This document shows positions 1-7,494 of a stretch of 64,000 nt of DNA, piece after piece. Every line of letters starts with the position of its first letter. The first letter of the stretch is position 1. The stretch is from Natribaculum breve (GTDB taxonomy: Archaea > Halobacteriota > Halobacteria > Halobacteriales > Natrialbaceae): contig NZ_CP095393.1 of NCBI RefSeq assembly GCF_023008585.1, positions 1 through 64,000 of the forward strand, given 5' to 3'. The notes below the pieces were generated by a model, which was not told the DNA's origin, did not search any database, and was given only the letters and a program-made list of their open reading frames with translations. A program made the position numbers and the translations under genes.

Positions 1-12
1 ATTCTATTTTGG

Positions 13-71
13 CTAGTAACACTGGACAGTATTACTGACCAGCAATACTGTCTTGTCTGGCTAGTATTTTT
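13..71. promoter_or_regulatory. Palindromic repeat cluster upstream of parA
   Basis: Positions 27-37 read CAGTATTACTG, an 11-bp palindrome apart from its central base. Degenerate copies lie at 40-50 (CAGCAATACTG), 14-24 (TAGTAACACTG) and from 61 (CTAGTATTTTT). CTGG/CCAG half sites flank them. The same palindrome recurs inside the second gene of the cassette and again near 1673-1709. I infer a binding site for the partition proteins that serves as operator and possibly as centromere, because it lies directly upstream of, and partly over, the parA TATA-like element. Confidence 0.65.
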
Positions 72-76
72 ATATG
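64..76 (+). promoter_or_regulatory. parA TATA-like element
   Basis: The AT-rich stretch TATTTTTATAT is centred about 30 bases before the parA ATG. That spacing fits an archaeal TATA box driving a nearly leaderless transcript, which is common in haloarchaea. The overlapping palindromes suggest autoregulation. Confidence 0.45.
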
Positions 77-99
77 GGGAGACCATCTGCTTAGCGTGT

Positions 100-963
100 A
101 TGATTCCGTATACAGTCTGGTCCGAGGCGGGTGGCGTCGGAAAGACGACGCTTGCGGCTAACCTCATGCGTGCGCACGCGAATCAAGGGATGAAAGTTCT
201 CGGGATCGATATGGATCCGCAGGATGGCGGCCTAACCAATCACTTCGGTCTCGATGATCTGAAAGCTGATAGCGAGGCTGACAATCTCGTGCTCCATATG
301 GTCGACCGACCACGAGGCGATTTTCATGACCTCATCCAGTCGACTGAAGGCGTCGATCTCGTTCCAAGCCACAATAATCTCGGCAACCTTGCTGATCTCC
401 TCGCGACGGCCAAGGAACTCGAGGACCAGACGAGTCTCGAGGGGGAGTTTGAGAAGGAAAAGCAGCTCCGACGGGTCCTCGTCGACGCTGGTGTCCCATC
501 GGAGTACGACGTTATCATCATTGACCCACCAGCGTCTGAGGGACAACACCTGTACAACGCGGTTTACGCAACGTCGAACCTTCTTATCCCCTTCGAACCA
601 TCTCCGAAAGGCGAACGGAGTGTTCAGGGCCTCCGTGATGTGGTGAGCGGCCTCGAGACTGAACTCGGAGATATCGATGTCGGTGTTCTCGGTGCCGTCC
701 CGAACAAGGTCAAGGGGACGAACGTGAACCAGAAATATCTCAATGCACTCGAGGAGGAGTCGCTACCGATCGCCCCTGTGTCGATCGGCGAGCGTGGATC
801 GATGCTTGGTGATGCGTGGGACAACCAAGTGTCGATCTACGAACTCGCGGAGAACGATGACTACCGCGATCTTCGCGATTACGAAGAACCGACGCTCGAG
901 AAGTTCGACGATCTAGCCGAATTCATTGCCGATCAATTTGCGACGACAGAGGTCACAGCATGA
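100..963 (+). CDS. parA: ParA-family partition ATPase
   Basis: This 287-residue protein has the ParA/MinD/Soj fold signature. A deviant Walker A (EAGGVGKTT, residues 9-17) is followed by a Walker A' aspartate region (GIDMDPQDG) and a Walker B region near residue 138 (VIIIDPPAS). ParA ATPases bind DNA non-specifically as ATP dimers and move plasmid copies apart together with a DNA-bound partner. The usual signature lysine (KGGxGK) is alanine here, so intermonomer contacts may differ. The stop overlaps the next start (ATGA, 960-963), indicating translational coupling with the acidic partner. The ATG at 100 is chosen because the TATA-like element lies about 30 bases upstream. Confidence 0.93.
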   Translation: MIPYTVWSEAGGVGKTTLAANLMRAHANQGMKVLGIDMDPQDGGLTNHFGLDDLKADSEADNLVLHMVDRPRGDFHDLIQSTEGVDLVPSHNNLGNLADLLATAKELEDQTSLEGEFEKEKQLRRVLVDAGVPSEYDVIIIDPPASEGQHLYNAVYATSNLLIPFEPSPKGERSVQGLRDVVSGLETELGDIDVGVLGAVPNKVKGTNVNQKYLNALEEESLPIAPVSIGERGSMLGDAWDNQVSIYELAENDDYRDLRDYEEPTLEKFDDLAEFIADQFATTEVTA

Positions 964-1454
964 AATCTGGTGGCCAAAACCCGTTTGCTGACGAGACTGA
1001 GCAGAGTGACCAACCAGAGGAACAGGAAGAAGAAGTCAGTACTACTGGCCAGTCAGAAGAACAAGAAAAGATGGTCAGTAATACTGGTAATACTGATCAG
1101 TCTGACCAGGATGGTGGGCAAAAAGATGCAGTCAGTAATACTGGACAGACTGACCAGGTCGATCAGGAAGAAAACCCGGCGCAGTCTGGAAGTAATACCA
1201 GTCAGTTTGACCGATCAGACTTACCACGAATAGTTGTTAGAGACTCAGTCAAAGAAGACCGTGATGGGGGTGTGCACCAACTGTTCGTCTACCAGGATAC
1301 CGAGGATAAAGAGAAACAGGCACGCCGTGATCTTGAGGACCGATTTGACGATGATCTCTACAAGCTCGATGCTCGAGAAGCGATATACCTCGCCGGGATG
1401 CAAAATTTAGACGACGCCGAGGATATTCTCCGCGAGTGGGGTATGGATTTCTAA
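960..1454 (+). CDS. Small acidic ParA partner (ParB-like), repeats in the gene
   Basis: The 164-residue product follows parA with a 4-base overlap, the position normally held by the centromere-binding partner. Residues ~1-85 are low-complexity and acidic, with repeated units such as VSTTGQSEEQE, VSNTGNTDQSDQ and VSNTGQTDQVDQ. Residues ~88-164 form a compact conserved-looking domain (DLPRIVVRDSVKE... to EDILREWGMDF). The DNA of the repeated units contains the same CAGTAWTACTG palindrome found upstream of parA, so the linker is constrained at the DNA level. I do not recognise a named domain; the ParB-like role is inferred from position and repeats. A decayed copy of its 3' half lies at 1671-1830. 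Confidence 0.75.
   Translation: MKSGGQNPFADETEQSDQPEEQEEEVSTTGQSEEQEKMVSNTGNTDQSDQDGGQKDAVSNTGQTDQVDQEENPAQSGSNTSQFDRSDLPRIVVRDSVKEDRDGGVHQLFVYQDTEDKEKQARRDLEDRFDDDLYKLDAREAIYLAGMQNLDDAEDILREWGMDF
1037..1208. repeat. Partition-type palindromes inside the coding sequence
   Basis: CAGTACTACTG (1037-1047), CAGTAATACTG (1076-1086), GTAATACTG (1087-1095), CAGTAATACTG (1133-1143) and AGTAATACCAG (1191-1201) alternate with GACCAG/TGATCAG boxes. Spacing between successive full sites is roughly 40-57 bases. They match the upstream cluster at 27-50. I infer that the coding region doubles as a binding array. Confidence 0.7.
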
Positions 1455-1455
1455 C

Positions 1456-1469
1456 ACTTTCTTTTCCTT
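1456..1469 (+). terminator. T-rich tract after the partition cassette
   Basis: CTTTCTTTTCCTT follows the stop of the second partition gene within a few bases. Archaeal transcription often ends on such T-rich tracts without a hairpin. Confidence 0.35.
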
Positions 1470-1670
1470 AGACCGGCCAATCCGAAAGCTGACTGTGATG
1501 TGACTTGAGCACACCGTCATCGTGTCGCAACACCGATGAGGATCCCCCTTGTCAGAAGTGGCGTATCGAAGGTGGCAATCCCGATTACAGCAAGGCAGAA
1601 TGTGAGGACGCCAGCAGTATCGACTGGACTTGCAACTATTCCTCGAGAGGAAGAAGACCCGACGCCATCG

Positions 1671-1830
1671 GGAAGTAATACTGGCCAGTTAAACTGATCA
1701 GTATTACTCAAAACACTGTTAGGGTATCTGTCAAAGAAGGCCGTGATGGGGCGTGCATCAACTGTTCGTCTACCAAGATACCGTGGACAAAGAGAAACGG
1801 ACATGCCTCGATCTCGAGCGGCGATCGTGA
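1671..1830 (+). pseudogene. Decayed duplicate of the ParA partner gene
   Basis: The sequence repeats the 3' half of the preceding gene with substitutions and small deletions. It begins in the palindromic repeat (AGTAATACTGG at 1674-1684; CAGTATTACTC at 1699-1709) and continues through the stretch encoding SVKEDRDGG..QLFVYQDT. The frame is broken and no start is present. The copy leaves two further palindromes downstream of the cassette. It marks a past tandem duplication or recombination at this locus. Confidence 0.7.
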
Positions 1831-1833
1831 CTA

Positions 1834-2184
1834 CTACTCCTCGTACGCGAGGTTCATGATCCACTGCGAGAAGGCGTCGCTGTTAGGATCAATCTCTTCC
1901 TCGCCGACAAACGGCGAGAGCATATCGCCGGCCATCAGCAGTCTGAAATCGAGGTCTCGTGCGGTCGGTGAGATGAAGTAGGTGTTGTGGCCCTTGTAAA
2001 CGGTTTCCTCTCGATCGACCAGTTCCTTTTCAACGAGCGATTCGACGATCCGGCTGCCCTTGCGCGAGGAGAATTCCAGTTCCTTCCAGAAGTCGCTCTG
2101 GTGGATGCCGCCGGACTCGCGGATGAGCTCGAGACCTGCTCGCTCGTCCTCGTTGAGTTCGGCTTCAGCCGTGGAAACACTCAC
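1834..2184 (-). CDS. Winged-helix regulator, MarR-like
   Basis: This 116-residue protein carries a winged helix-turn-helix at residues ~12-75 (SGGIHQSDFWKEL...SSRKGSRIVESLVEKELVDR). It resembles haloarchaeal MarR-like single-domain regulators. The C-terminal ~40 residues are acidic. Its start overlaps the end of the upstream small gene by 4 bases (2181-2184), so the two are probably co-transcribed. The target is unknown; the neighbouring partition cassette is one candidate. Confidence 0.75.
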   Translation of the reverse strand: MSVSTAEAELNEDERAGLELIRESGGIHQSDFWKELEFSSRKGSRIVESLVEKELVDREETVYKGHNTYFISPTARDLDFRLLMAGDMLSPFVGEEEIDPNSDAFSQWIMNLAYEE

Positions 2185-2399
2185 GGTAACCGCCTCACCG
2201 TGCGCATCGCTACAGGAAGGAGTGCGTCCATACTACATCCAAGACAAGATGACTCGCTAAACTGTGCCTTTTCTTCATAGATCGAATTCCAACTCGCACC
2301 ATCTTCCTGGAGCTTTTCTATCCCTTTGTAGAACAGACTATGATCTGGAACGCCGTCGAGTCCAATCGCTGTGTTGGCGCTGTTACTCTGATCTCGCAT
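2181..2399 (-). CDS. Small hypothetical protein
   Basis: A 72-residue reading frame lies between two minus-strand genes, 8 bases after one and overlapping the next by 4 bases. It has no recognisable domain. The first ~45 residues (GVPDHSLFYKGIEKLQEDG) look protein-like. The tail is more basic than its neighbours and may be read-through of a damaged gene. Operon-like packing is the main support. Confidence 0.4.
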   Translation of the reverse strand: MRDQSNSANTAIGLDGVPDHSLFYKGIEKLQEDGASWNSIYEEKAQFSESSCLGCSMDALLPVAMRTVRRLP

Positions 2400-2407
2400 A
2401 GCTCATT

Positions 2408-2797
2408 TCAGATGGCGTCTTCGAGTTCGATCTCGTCGTTCGTGGGATCGATCGTTCCCTGGGTGTCAAGCTTGTCGCCGTGCTCTTCGCTGATCCACTC
2501 CTGTACGCGCTCTTCTTGCTCTTCAAAGTCCCATTCTTCTTCGTCCCATTCGTCGATGACAGTCCATCCGTCTTGACTATCAGAGTAGCCTAGTACCCAC
2601 GATTTCTCTTTTTTCTCGCTGATCGCCCAGATCGTGTAGATGCTCACGCTCGCAGATGCCCCGTCTTCAGCAACGAGTATCGAGAGTGGAGTAATGTTAT
2701 CCCCGGCTATCGCTTCTCCTTCTTCCATTGTGAGCGGCCGATCTGGAAGGGAATCGAGCATCTGTGGGCTACTTCCTTCAGAATTGTCACTGCTCAT
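2408..2797 (-). CDS. Acidic hypothetical protein
   Basis: The 129-residue protein is strongly acidic, as is typical for a haloarchaeal cytosolic protein. Its tryptophan/glutamate-rich C-terminal half includes WTVIDEWDEEEWDFEEQ. The start at 2797 (MSSDNSEG) is preferred; a start 12 bases further upstream is possible. No family is recognised. It heads a three-gene minus-strand run that ends with the winged-helix regulator. Confidence 0.6.
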   Translation of the reverse strand: MSSDNSEGSSPQMLDSLPDRPLTMEEGEAIAGDNITPLSILVAEDGASASVSIYTIWAISEKKEKSWVLGYSDSQDGWTVIDEWDEEEWDFEEQEERVQEWISEEHGDKLDTQGTIDPTNDEIELEDAI

Positions 2798-2938
2798 AGT
2801 CACTATCAATAGTCAAACTATTTGAATGTATCTCTCAGGTATTAGTATTTCTTGTCACTTATAGTTCGGTGAACATAGCTGGTAACGAGCTGGCAAACCC
2901 GAGCATCAGTCTATACTTGAGGCGCTCGCAACTACCAG

Positions 2939-3304
2939 TTAGTGAAAACCAGGTGTTGGTTCCGGCTCGTTGAACTCGCCATTTTCCGTATCTGCCTCTT
3001 CTGCTGATTCTTCGTCAGGGTAGTAGCTAAGAATCTCATTGACGAGGTCGCGTGCAGTTACGAATTTCTCAACGTTGATTGTATCCAAATATGTAGATTC
3101 TCCGTCACTGTCTGGGGAGGATGGTGCGAAGATGTCGTACAGTGAGGTACTTGACTCAATACGCTGTAGGTGGAGCCCGTAGATCGGGATTGTTGTATCT
3201 AAGTTGTGCGAGCCAAGGAGGATCGCTCGAGCCCGGAGAACGTTCTGATGGTATCGTTCGGTATCGGACAATTCTTCGGTCTCAGCTTGCTGTTCTGCGC
3301 TCAC
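2939..3304 (-). CDS. Acidic hypothetical protein
   Basis: A 121-residue acidic protein without membrane segments or known motifs. Its N-terminus is rich in E/Q. The central part (VLRARAILLGSHNLDTTIPIYGLHLQRIE) looks globular, and the C-terminus is a disordered acidic tail. Composition and third-position GC support coding. Function unknown. Confidence 0.55.
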   Translation of the reverse strand: MSAEQQAETEELSDTERYHQNVLRARAILLGSHNLDTTIPIYGLHLQRIESSTSLYDIFAPSSPDSDGESTYLDTINVEKFVTARDLVNEILSYYPDEESAEEADTENGEFNEPEPTPGFH

Positions 3305-3353
3305 AGATAGTTAGTCTCTGTGACTGATAATAGATCTTAGGCGTGTTCGTAGA

Positions 3354-3535
3354 TTATTCCCCGTCATCGATCCCGTACCCAAGGTCCGACAGACGGGATT
3401 CGTGATAGCCGTATTCGGCAAGCGCCTGCCCAGCGCGTCGTATAGATTTCGTGCGTATTCAACCGACCCGATAATCATCTCGAGGCGACGGTCGGGAAAC
3501 AGCAGTGAGTCATCTGAGCCGATCAGAAGCGACAC
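3354..3535 (-). pseudogene. Frameshifted small gene remnant
   Basis: The 5' part reads MSLLIGSDDSLLFPDRRLE up to ...NLYDALG. A shift to another minus frame then continues as LAEYGYHESRLSDLGYGIDDGE followed by TAA at 3354-3356. Both halves look protein-like while the unshifted continuation does not, so I infer a frameshift near 3425. Family unknown. Confidence 0.35.
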
Positions 3536-3670
3536 AGATCGTCACGGGCGCCACAGCACTAGGCTCGCTTCATTGTGATTTCGTACTCACCGCCAAGTCC
3601 GAAATCGATCTACTCTGGGCTGTTTACTGCAAGGTATGCATAATATTGACGTTGGGCGTAATTCGCATGG

Positions 3671-4309
3671 TTATGGCTTTCCTCGGCTGTATTCCATGTG
3701 AATGTAGTCAACGACGTTTTCGGTCCCTCTAACCGCAACCTCTTTGCTGCCGTAGTAGCCATCGTAGCCGATTTCGACACCGACCGCGTCGAAGAGCGCG
3801 TTCGCGTCACGGGCGTACAGCCGCCCGGAGATGTTGTCCTCGCCCCAGACCGCCTCTTGTGTCCCCGCCACATACACCTCTTCGATAGGATAGTCTTGAG
3901 CACGGCCAGTGGTCAGTGCTATCTCAGCCTCGTCGACGCTGCTGGCAAAGATCACATCGACGCCGTAGCCGTACGACCCGTCGTCCGTGGCGAAAAACTT
4001 CAACGGCGAGTCTTCACTGAGGTCTCCCGCTGAGTATTCGACCCAGTATTGCCCGAGCGCCGATGGGGGAATTTCTGGATCAATACTCGGATCGTACTTG
4101 AGCGAGTCGGTGCTGGAATTGCCCCAATCCTCGTTGTCGGAGCCGATCTTGTCCTCGTTCTGGGTGTTCTGGTTCCCGTTTCCATTTTCGTTGCTCCCGT
4201 CTTGTGCGCCGCCTTCTTCTTCGATACAGCCGGCGACAACTGCCACCCCAATAGCACCGCCGGCTGTGAGGAACGTACGCCGGTTTAACCGATTGTTATT
4301 GGCTGTCAT
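3671..4309 (-). CDS. Tat-exported lipoprotein of unknown function
   Basis: The 212-residue protein starts with a Tat signal (R10 R11 in NRRTFLTAGG), a hydrophobic segment and a lipobox ending at Cys28 (VVAGC). A Gly/Asn/Gln-rich acidic linker (~29-70) is followed by a ~140-residue globular domain. Haloarchaea export many folded lipoproteins by Tat and anchor them at the outer face of the membrane. The mature domain is not recognised. It stands alone between divergent small genes. Confidence 0.8.
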   Translation of the reverse strand: MTANNNRLNRRTFLTAGGAIGVAVVAGCIEEEGGAQDGSNENGNGNQNTQNEDKIGSDNEDWGNSSTDSLKYDPSIDPEIPPSALGQYWVEYSAGDLSEDSPLKFFATDDGSYGYGVDVIFASSVDEAEIALTTGRAQDYPIEEVYVAGTQEAVWGEDNISGRLYARDANALFDAVGVEIGYDGYYGSKEVAVRGTENVVDYIHMEYSRGKP

Positions 4310-4451
4310 GGGGCACCTCTACTCTATAAGTCGCAGTAGCTTAGTGGTATCAGTCAACAGTCATGAACGTCTATTGGTCCTACTCTGCGAGTTCGGCGCC
4401 CTCGTCGTCCTGATCGGGTTGCCGACTCGCACGATCGGCAGGCGTATTCGG

Positions 4452-4574
4452 TCAGTCCTCGCGCTGGTATTCGTCCGCATGCCCGCTGTTAACGTGTGCC
4501 ACGAGGTCGGCGGCGCTATCGGATTTAAACGGACAGTCGTCGGGAGAGGGGCACTCGTAGATGCGGTCATACAT
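4452..4574 (-). CDS. Small C2H2-like zinc protein
   Basis: A 40-residue protein (MYDRIYECPSPDDCPFKS...) with C8, C14 and a following H-x4-H spaced like a C2H2 finger (HVNSGH). The ATG at 4574 overlaps the stop of the upstream gene by 8 bases. A longer in-frame extension exists but runs antiparallel to good coding in the upstream gene. It is probably a DNA- or protein-binding finger and the last member of a three-gene overlapping set. Confidence 0.6.
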   Translation of the reverse strand: MYDRIYECPSPDDCPFKSDSAADLVAHVNSGHADEYQRED

Positions 4575-4842
4575 CGTAATCACCGTCGAACAAGACGTCG
4601 GCGGGCTTGAAATGCAACTCTGCTTTGTTGCTCTCTGCATCGCCGTCGAAGGCCACCATGCCATACCGGGTTGCGGTCTCAAACACGGACCGGAGGTCGA
4701 CTGACAGGTTCGATTCCTTTTCGACGACTGTCACCGAGACCTCGCGATCATGGCTCGTGGCCGCGGCACCGTCGAGTGTGTCGACTTCGGCTGCGAAACT
4801 ATCCATACGTTCGGCAGGCGAGCGAGGGTCGGGATTAGTCAT
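4567..4842 (-). CDS. Small hypothetical protein in a three-gene overlapping set
   Basis: The 91-residue product (MTNPDPRSPAERMDSF...) is acidic and has a beta-rich middle (EVSVTVVEKESNLSVDLRSVF). The ATG at 4842 overlaps the upstream stop (TAA, 4835-4837) by 8 bases, and its own stop overlaps the next gene the same way, so translational coupling is likely. No family is recognised; upstream in-frame codons look non-coding. Confidence 0.6.
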   Translation of the reverse strand: MTNPDPRSPAERMDSFAAEVDTLDGAAATSHDREVSVTVVEKESNLSVDLRSVFETATRYGMVAFDGDAESNKAELHFKPADVLFDGDYDV

Positions 4843-5002
4843 TGCTGACCACCTGCACGGCCAACGAGAGACATTCAGGACACTCACCGTTTGGTTCTTG
4901 TAACTCGGTGCTGGGACCGGTCCATCCATAGCAGGCACACTCGTAAGTTACTGACGCTGTGCCCGGCCATATGGTGGTTCGGGGAACTCTATTTGTCTTC
5001 AT
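4835..5002 (-). CDS. Small zinc-ribbon protein
   Basis: A 55-residue protein with two cysteine knuckles (CAC near the middle, CPEC toward the end; ECACYGWTGPS...GECPECLSL), consistent with a one-zinc ribbon. The start at 5002 is chosen; an ATG at 5026 is also in frame. It is the first gene of the minus-strand trio ending at 4452. A role in binding nucleic acid or a partner protein is inferred only from the fold. Confidence 0.6.
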   Translation of the reverse strand: MKTNRVPRTTIWPGTASVTYECACYGWTGPSTELQEPNGECPECLSLAVQVVSND

Positions 5003-5224
5003 TATTGTACTGATTGTCAGCCTCACAGTTTACATTACCTTCGCCAACAGGGGTAGCGGTAGATTCGCCTTTTTATTTTGTGTATGCCCTAGAGCGTGTC
5101 AGACATTGCTTTTCTCCTGATTCGTTTCTAGCGAACACAATCTCGGAGGATAGAATCGATGCGTGCCTTATTTTCGCTGGAGTGGGCCCGAACTAACCGA
5201 TCGGTGCATCTGCACATTGAACAA

Positions 5225-5530
5225 TTACAGCCAGTCGTCGGGTAGCTCATCGGGATGGTCTCGCATCAGCTCAAGGAGCGGCCGGATCTCGTCGAACCTC
5301 GGCCCTTTCACCACCTCATGAGTGTCTCGGTTCCAGCCAATGAATCCCGCTTCTTCCAATTGAGGGAGATGCGAGTGATAGAATTCCGTTTGAAGAACCT
5401 CTAACGCCTGCTCCCCATCATGAACGTCTTCTGGAACGGCAATGGTATCTTCCTGTGGGTTGTGATCAAGTAAGGCGACGAGCATTCGGCGGCGATGAAT
5501 ATTCGCTAACGCCTCGAAACACTCATCCAT
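5225..5530 (-). CDS. ArsR-like winged-helix regulator (DUF7344-type)
   Basis: The 101-residue protein begins MDECFEALANIHRRRML, the usual first helix of haloarchaeal ArsR-like winged-helix proteins, and ends with HSHLPQLEEAGFIGWNRDTHEVVKG in the wing region. Paralogues with the same tail occur at 45741-46109 and, frameshifted, at 56885-57476. Such proteins usually regulate nearby genes. No operator can be assigned here. Confidence 0.8.
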   Translation of the reverse strand: MDECFEALANIHRRRMLVALLDHNPQEDTIAVPEDVHDGEQALEVLQTEFYHSHLPQLEEAGFIGWNRDTHEVVKGPRFDEIRPLLELMRDHPDELPDDWL

Positions 5531-5744
5531 GTTAATCTATAACGAACTGCCATTCAATACATTTTGGGCCTTAAAAAGTAGGTTCCTTCTCTGGTCCGAA
5601 CGCTCGGTCTATCCCCTGTACTGACCACATCTGGATCAAAAGCTATCACTTACATCGGGGTTCAAGAGAGCCAAATAAAGAACCGATCGAGGTGACGCCA
5701 CGGTCAGCGCGTCGAATGCGACCGTGGTCGGTTGTTCGACCGAA

Positions 5745-5969
5745 TCAGGAGGCGTTCTTACAGTTCTGTTTGTACTCCTCGTACTCGCGTTTTGCGCGCT
5801 CGTAGGCGTGTTTCTTCTTTTTGAGTTGCTTTTTGTTTACCTTGCCCTTCTCGTATTTCTTTTTGTACTTCTCGTACTCGCGTTTCGCGCGCTTGTATTT
5901 GCGTTTTAGCTTCTTCTTGTTGTAGTTGGATAGCGACCTGCCGTCAGACCGATTTCGTAGCAGTCTCAT
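5745..5969 (-). CDS. Lysine-rich coiled-coil small protein
   Basis: The 74-residue protein is dominated by K, E, R and Y in an almost uninterrupted predicted helix with two related units (RAKREYEKYKK and RAKREYEEYKQ). Its high positive charge is opposite to the acidic proteome around it. It might bind DNA or RNA, or be a toxin-like peptide; this is inference. It ends 28 bases before the IS66-type transposase start, so insertion may have cut its upstream context. No family is recognised. Confidence 0.5.
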   Translation of the reverse strand: MRLLRNRSDGRSLSNYNKKKLKRKYKRAKREYEKYKKKYEKGKVNKKQLKKKKHAYERAKREYEEYKQNCKNAS

Positions 5970-5992
5970 GAATGGTCTCTCAATGGTGAATC

Positions 5993-7469
5993 AAGTGTGT
6001 CGCTGGGGATTGGCGGATCGCCGGAATCGACAGATTCCGCGATCCGCACCAAGGACAGTACGCACCTCCGCCAGCAACTCGTAATCCAAGAGCTTGAGAA
6101 CCGTCTTCTCCGTCGTCAACTCGCAGCACAGCAACAGCAGATCGAGAATCTGCAAGCACGCCTCAAGCGGTACGAAAACCCAAACACACCACCCAGTAAG
6201 GAGGGTGGCGCGGCTGGATCACCTGGCAACGATGACAGCGACGAGGAAGAGAACGAAGACCAAGGGGACGACGCTGGCGGCGACGCTGACGCCGCCAGCG
6301 ACTCCTCTCCAGGACGTGACGAAGGTCACGAGGGAACAACTCGACCGCCTCCGGAACCAGAGGAGACTATTCGAGTCGATCAGGGATATTGCCCAGACTG
6401 TGAGCAGACTCTCTCTAACCCGGACAGCTACGTTTCACGGACGATTATCGATATACCACTCCCCATTCCAACCACTGTCGTCGAGTACGAACTCGGTAAA
6501 CACCACTGTTCCTGTGGAAACGAGGTCGTTGCTGAACATCCTGACTGCCCGGAAACCGGGCGGTTTGGGCCAAATATCATGGCCCAAACCGCCCTTGGAA
6601 GGTTCCATCAGCGACTTCCGAACCGCAAGCAGGCGGAGCTGTTTGAGTGGGAACTCGATATTCCCCTCTCCCATCGGACGATCTACAACCTGACCAAGCG
6701 GGTCGCAGACCGGCTGCGACCCGCGTATGAAGACGTCAAAGCCCGTATCCGGGAGAGTGACGTCGTCTACTGCGATGAAACAGGCTTCCCAGTTGATGGG
6801 GAACAGCACTGGGCGTGGACGTTCGTAACTGACGAGGACGTGCTGTTCTGGGTTGACGAGAGTCGTGGAAGCCAGGTGTTAGAGGACGTCCTCGGCGAGG
6901 AATTCGCCGAGGACTCGACGCTCAGCTGTGACGGCTGGTCGGCGTACCGGAGCTATCACACGAAACTTCAGCGGTGCTGGGCGCATCTGTTGCGGGAGGC
7001 GGAGTACGTTGCTGAGCGGTATGAGGAAGCAGAGTGGCTTTCTGCGGAGTTGCACGATCTCCACGACGATTTAACAGCGTTCGACGAAGAGGACCCATCC
7101 GCCTCCGCCCGCGAGCAGATGCGGGCGGAGGCGTCGTTACACCTGGAAGGGCTGATCAGAGAGGAGTATGAGTCACAGGAGGTTCAGAAGCTGATCGAGA
7201 AGATCAGGAACGGGTTAGGCCACTGGCTGACGTTCGTCACAGAGCCAGACGTCGATTCGACGAATAATCGCGCAGAGCGCGCTCTGCGCGAGCAAGTGGT
7301 GCTGCGGAAGATGTTCCGGACCCTCCGCTCAACCGAAGGGGTCCAGATTCACGAGACGATCACAACCATGTTAGCGACGTGGAAACGGCGAGGACTTGAT
7401 CCACCTGAACAGCTCCAGTCCATCCTCGGTGGGCAAGAACTCAGATCAGGATGAGAGGCATCACTAACC
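5993..7469 (+). mobile_element. IS66-family element, tentative limits
   Basis: The octamer GGTGAATC occurs at 5985-5992 and 7470-7477, immediately outside the transposase gene. IS66 elements make 8-bp target duplications, so these may be the two copies. No convincing terminal inverted repeats are visible, and the left limit would lie only 4 bases before the start codon, so the borders are uncertain. No tnpA/tnpB accessory genes are present. Confidence 0.4.
5997..7454 (+). CDS. tnpC: IS66-family transposase
   Basis: The 485-residue protein shows the IS66 layout. An N-terminal coiled coil (residues ~22-65) precedes an acidic linker, a zinc-finger region (CPDC, CSCG) and a DDE catalytic core (VVYCDETGF; LSCDGWSAY; CWAHLLREAEY). 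A late TNNRAERALR motif supplies the last acidic residue. GTG is the start. The gene holds many perfect internal inverted repeats (for example around 6559-6593, 6888-6913, 7098-7130 and 7269-7290), a pattern shared with the other transposases here. It seems intact, but flanking ends are unclear. Confidence 0.92.
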   Translation: MSLGIGGSPESTDSAIRTKDSTHLRQQLVIQELENRLLRRQLAAQQQQIENLQARLKRYENPNTPPSKEGGAAGSPGNDDSDEEENEDQGDDAGGDADAASDSSPGRDEGHEGTTRPPPEPEETIRVDQGYCPDCEQTLSNPDSYVSRTIIDIPLPIPTTVVEYELGKHHCSCGNEVVAEHPDCPETGRFGPNIMAQTALGRFHQRLPNRKQAELFEWELDIPLSHRTIYNLTKRVADRLRPAYEDVKARIRESDVVYCDETGFPVDGEQHWAWTFVTDEDVLFWVDESRGSQVLEDVLGEEFAEDSTLSCDGWSAYRSYHTKLQRCWAHLLREAEYVAERYEEAEWLSAELHDLHDDLTAFDEEDPSASAREQMRAEASLHLEGLIREEYESQEVQKLIEKIRNGLGHWLTFVTEPDVDSTNNRAERALREQVVLRKMFRTLRSTEGVQIHETITTMLATWKRRGLDPPEQLQSILGGQELRSG

Positions 7470-7494
7470 GGTGAATCCTGGTCACGCTATCCAA

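Noticed and set aside
1517..1864. Minus-strand 115-codon frame opposite the decayed ParA partner
   Set aside because: It crosses the relic and overlaps the end of the next real gene; composition is not haloarchaeal.
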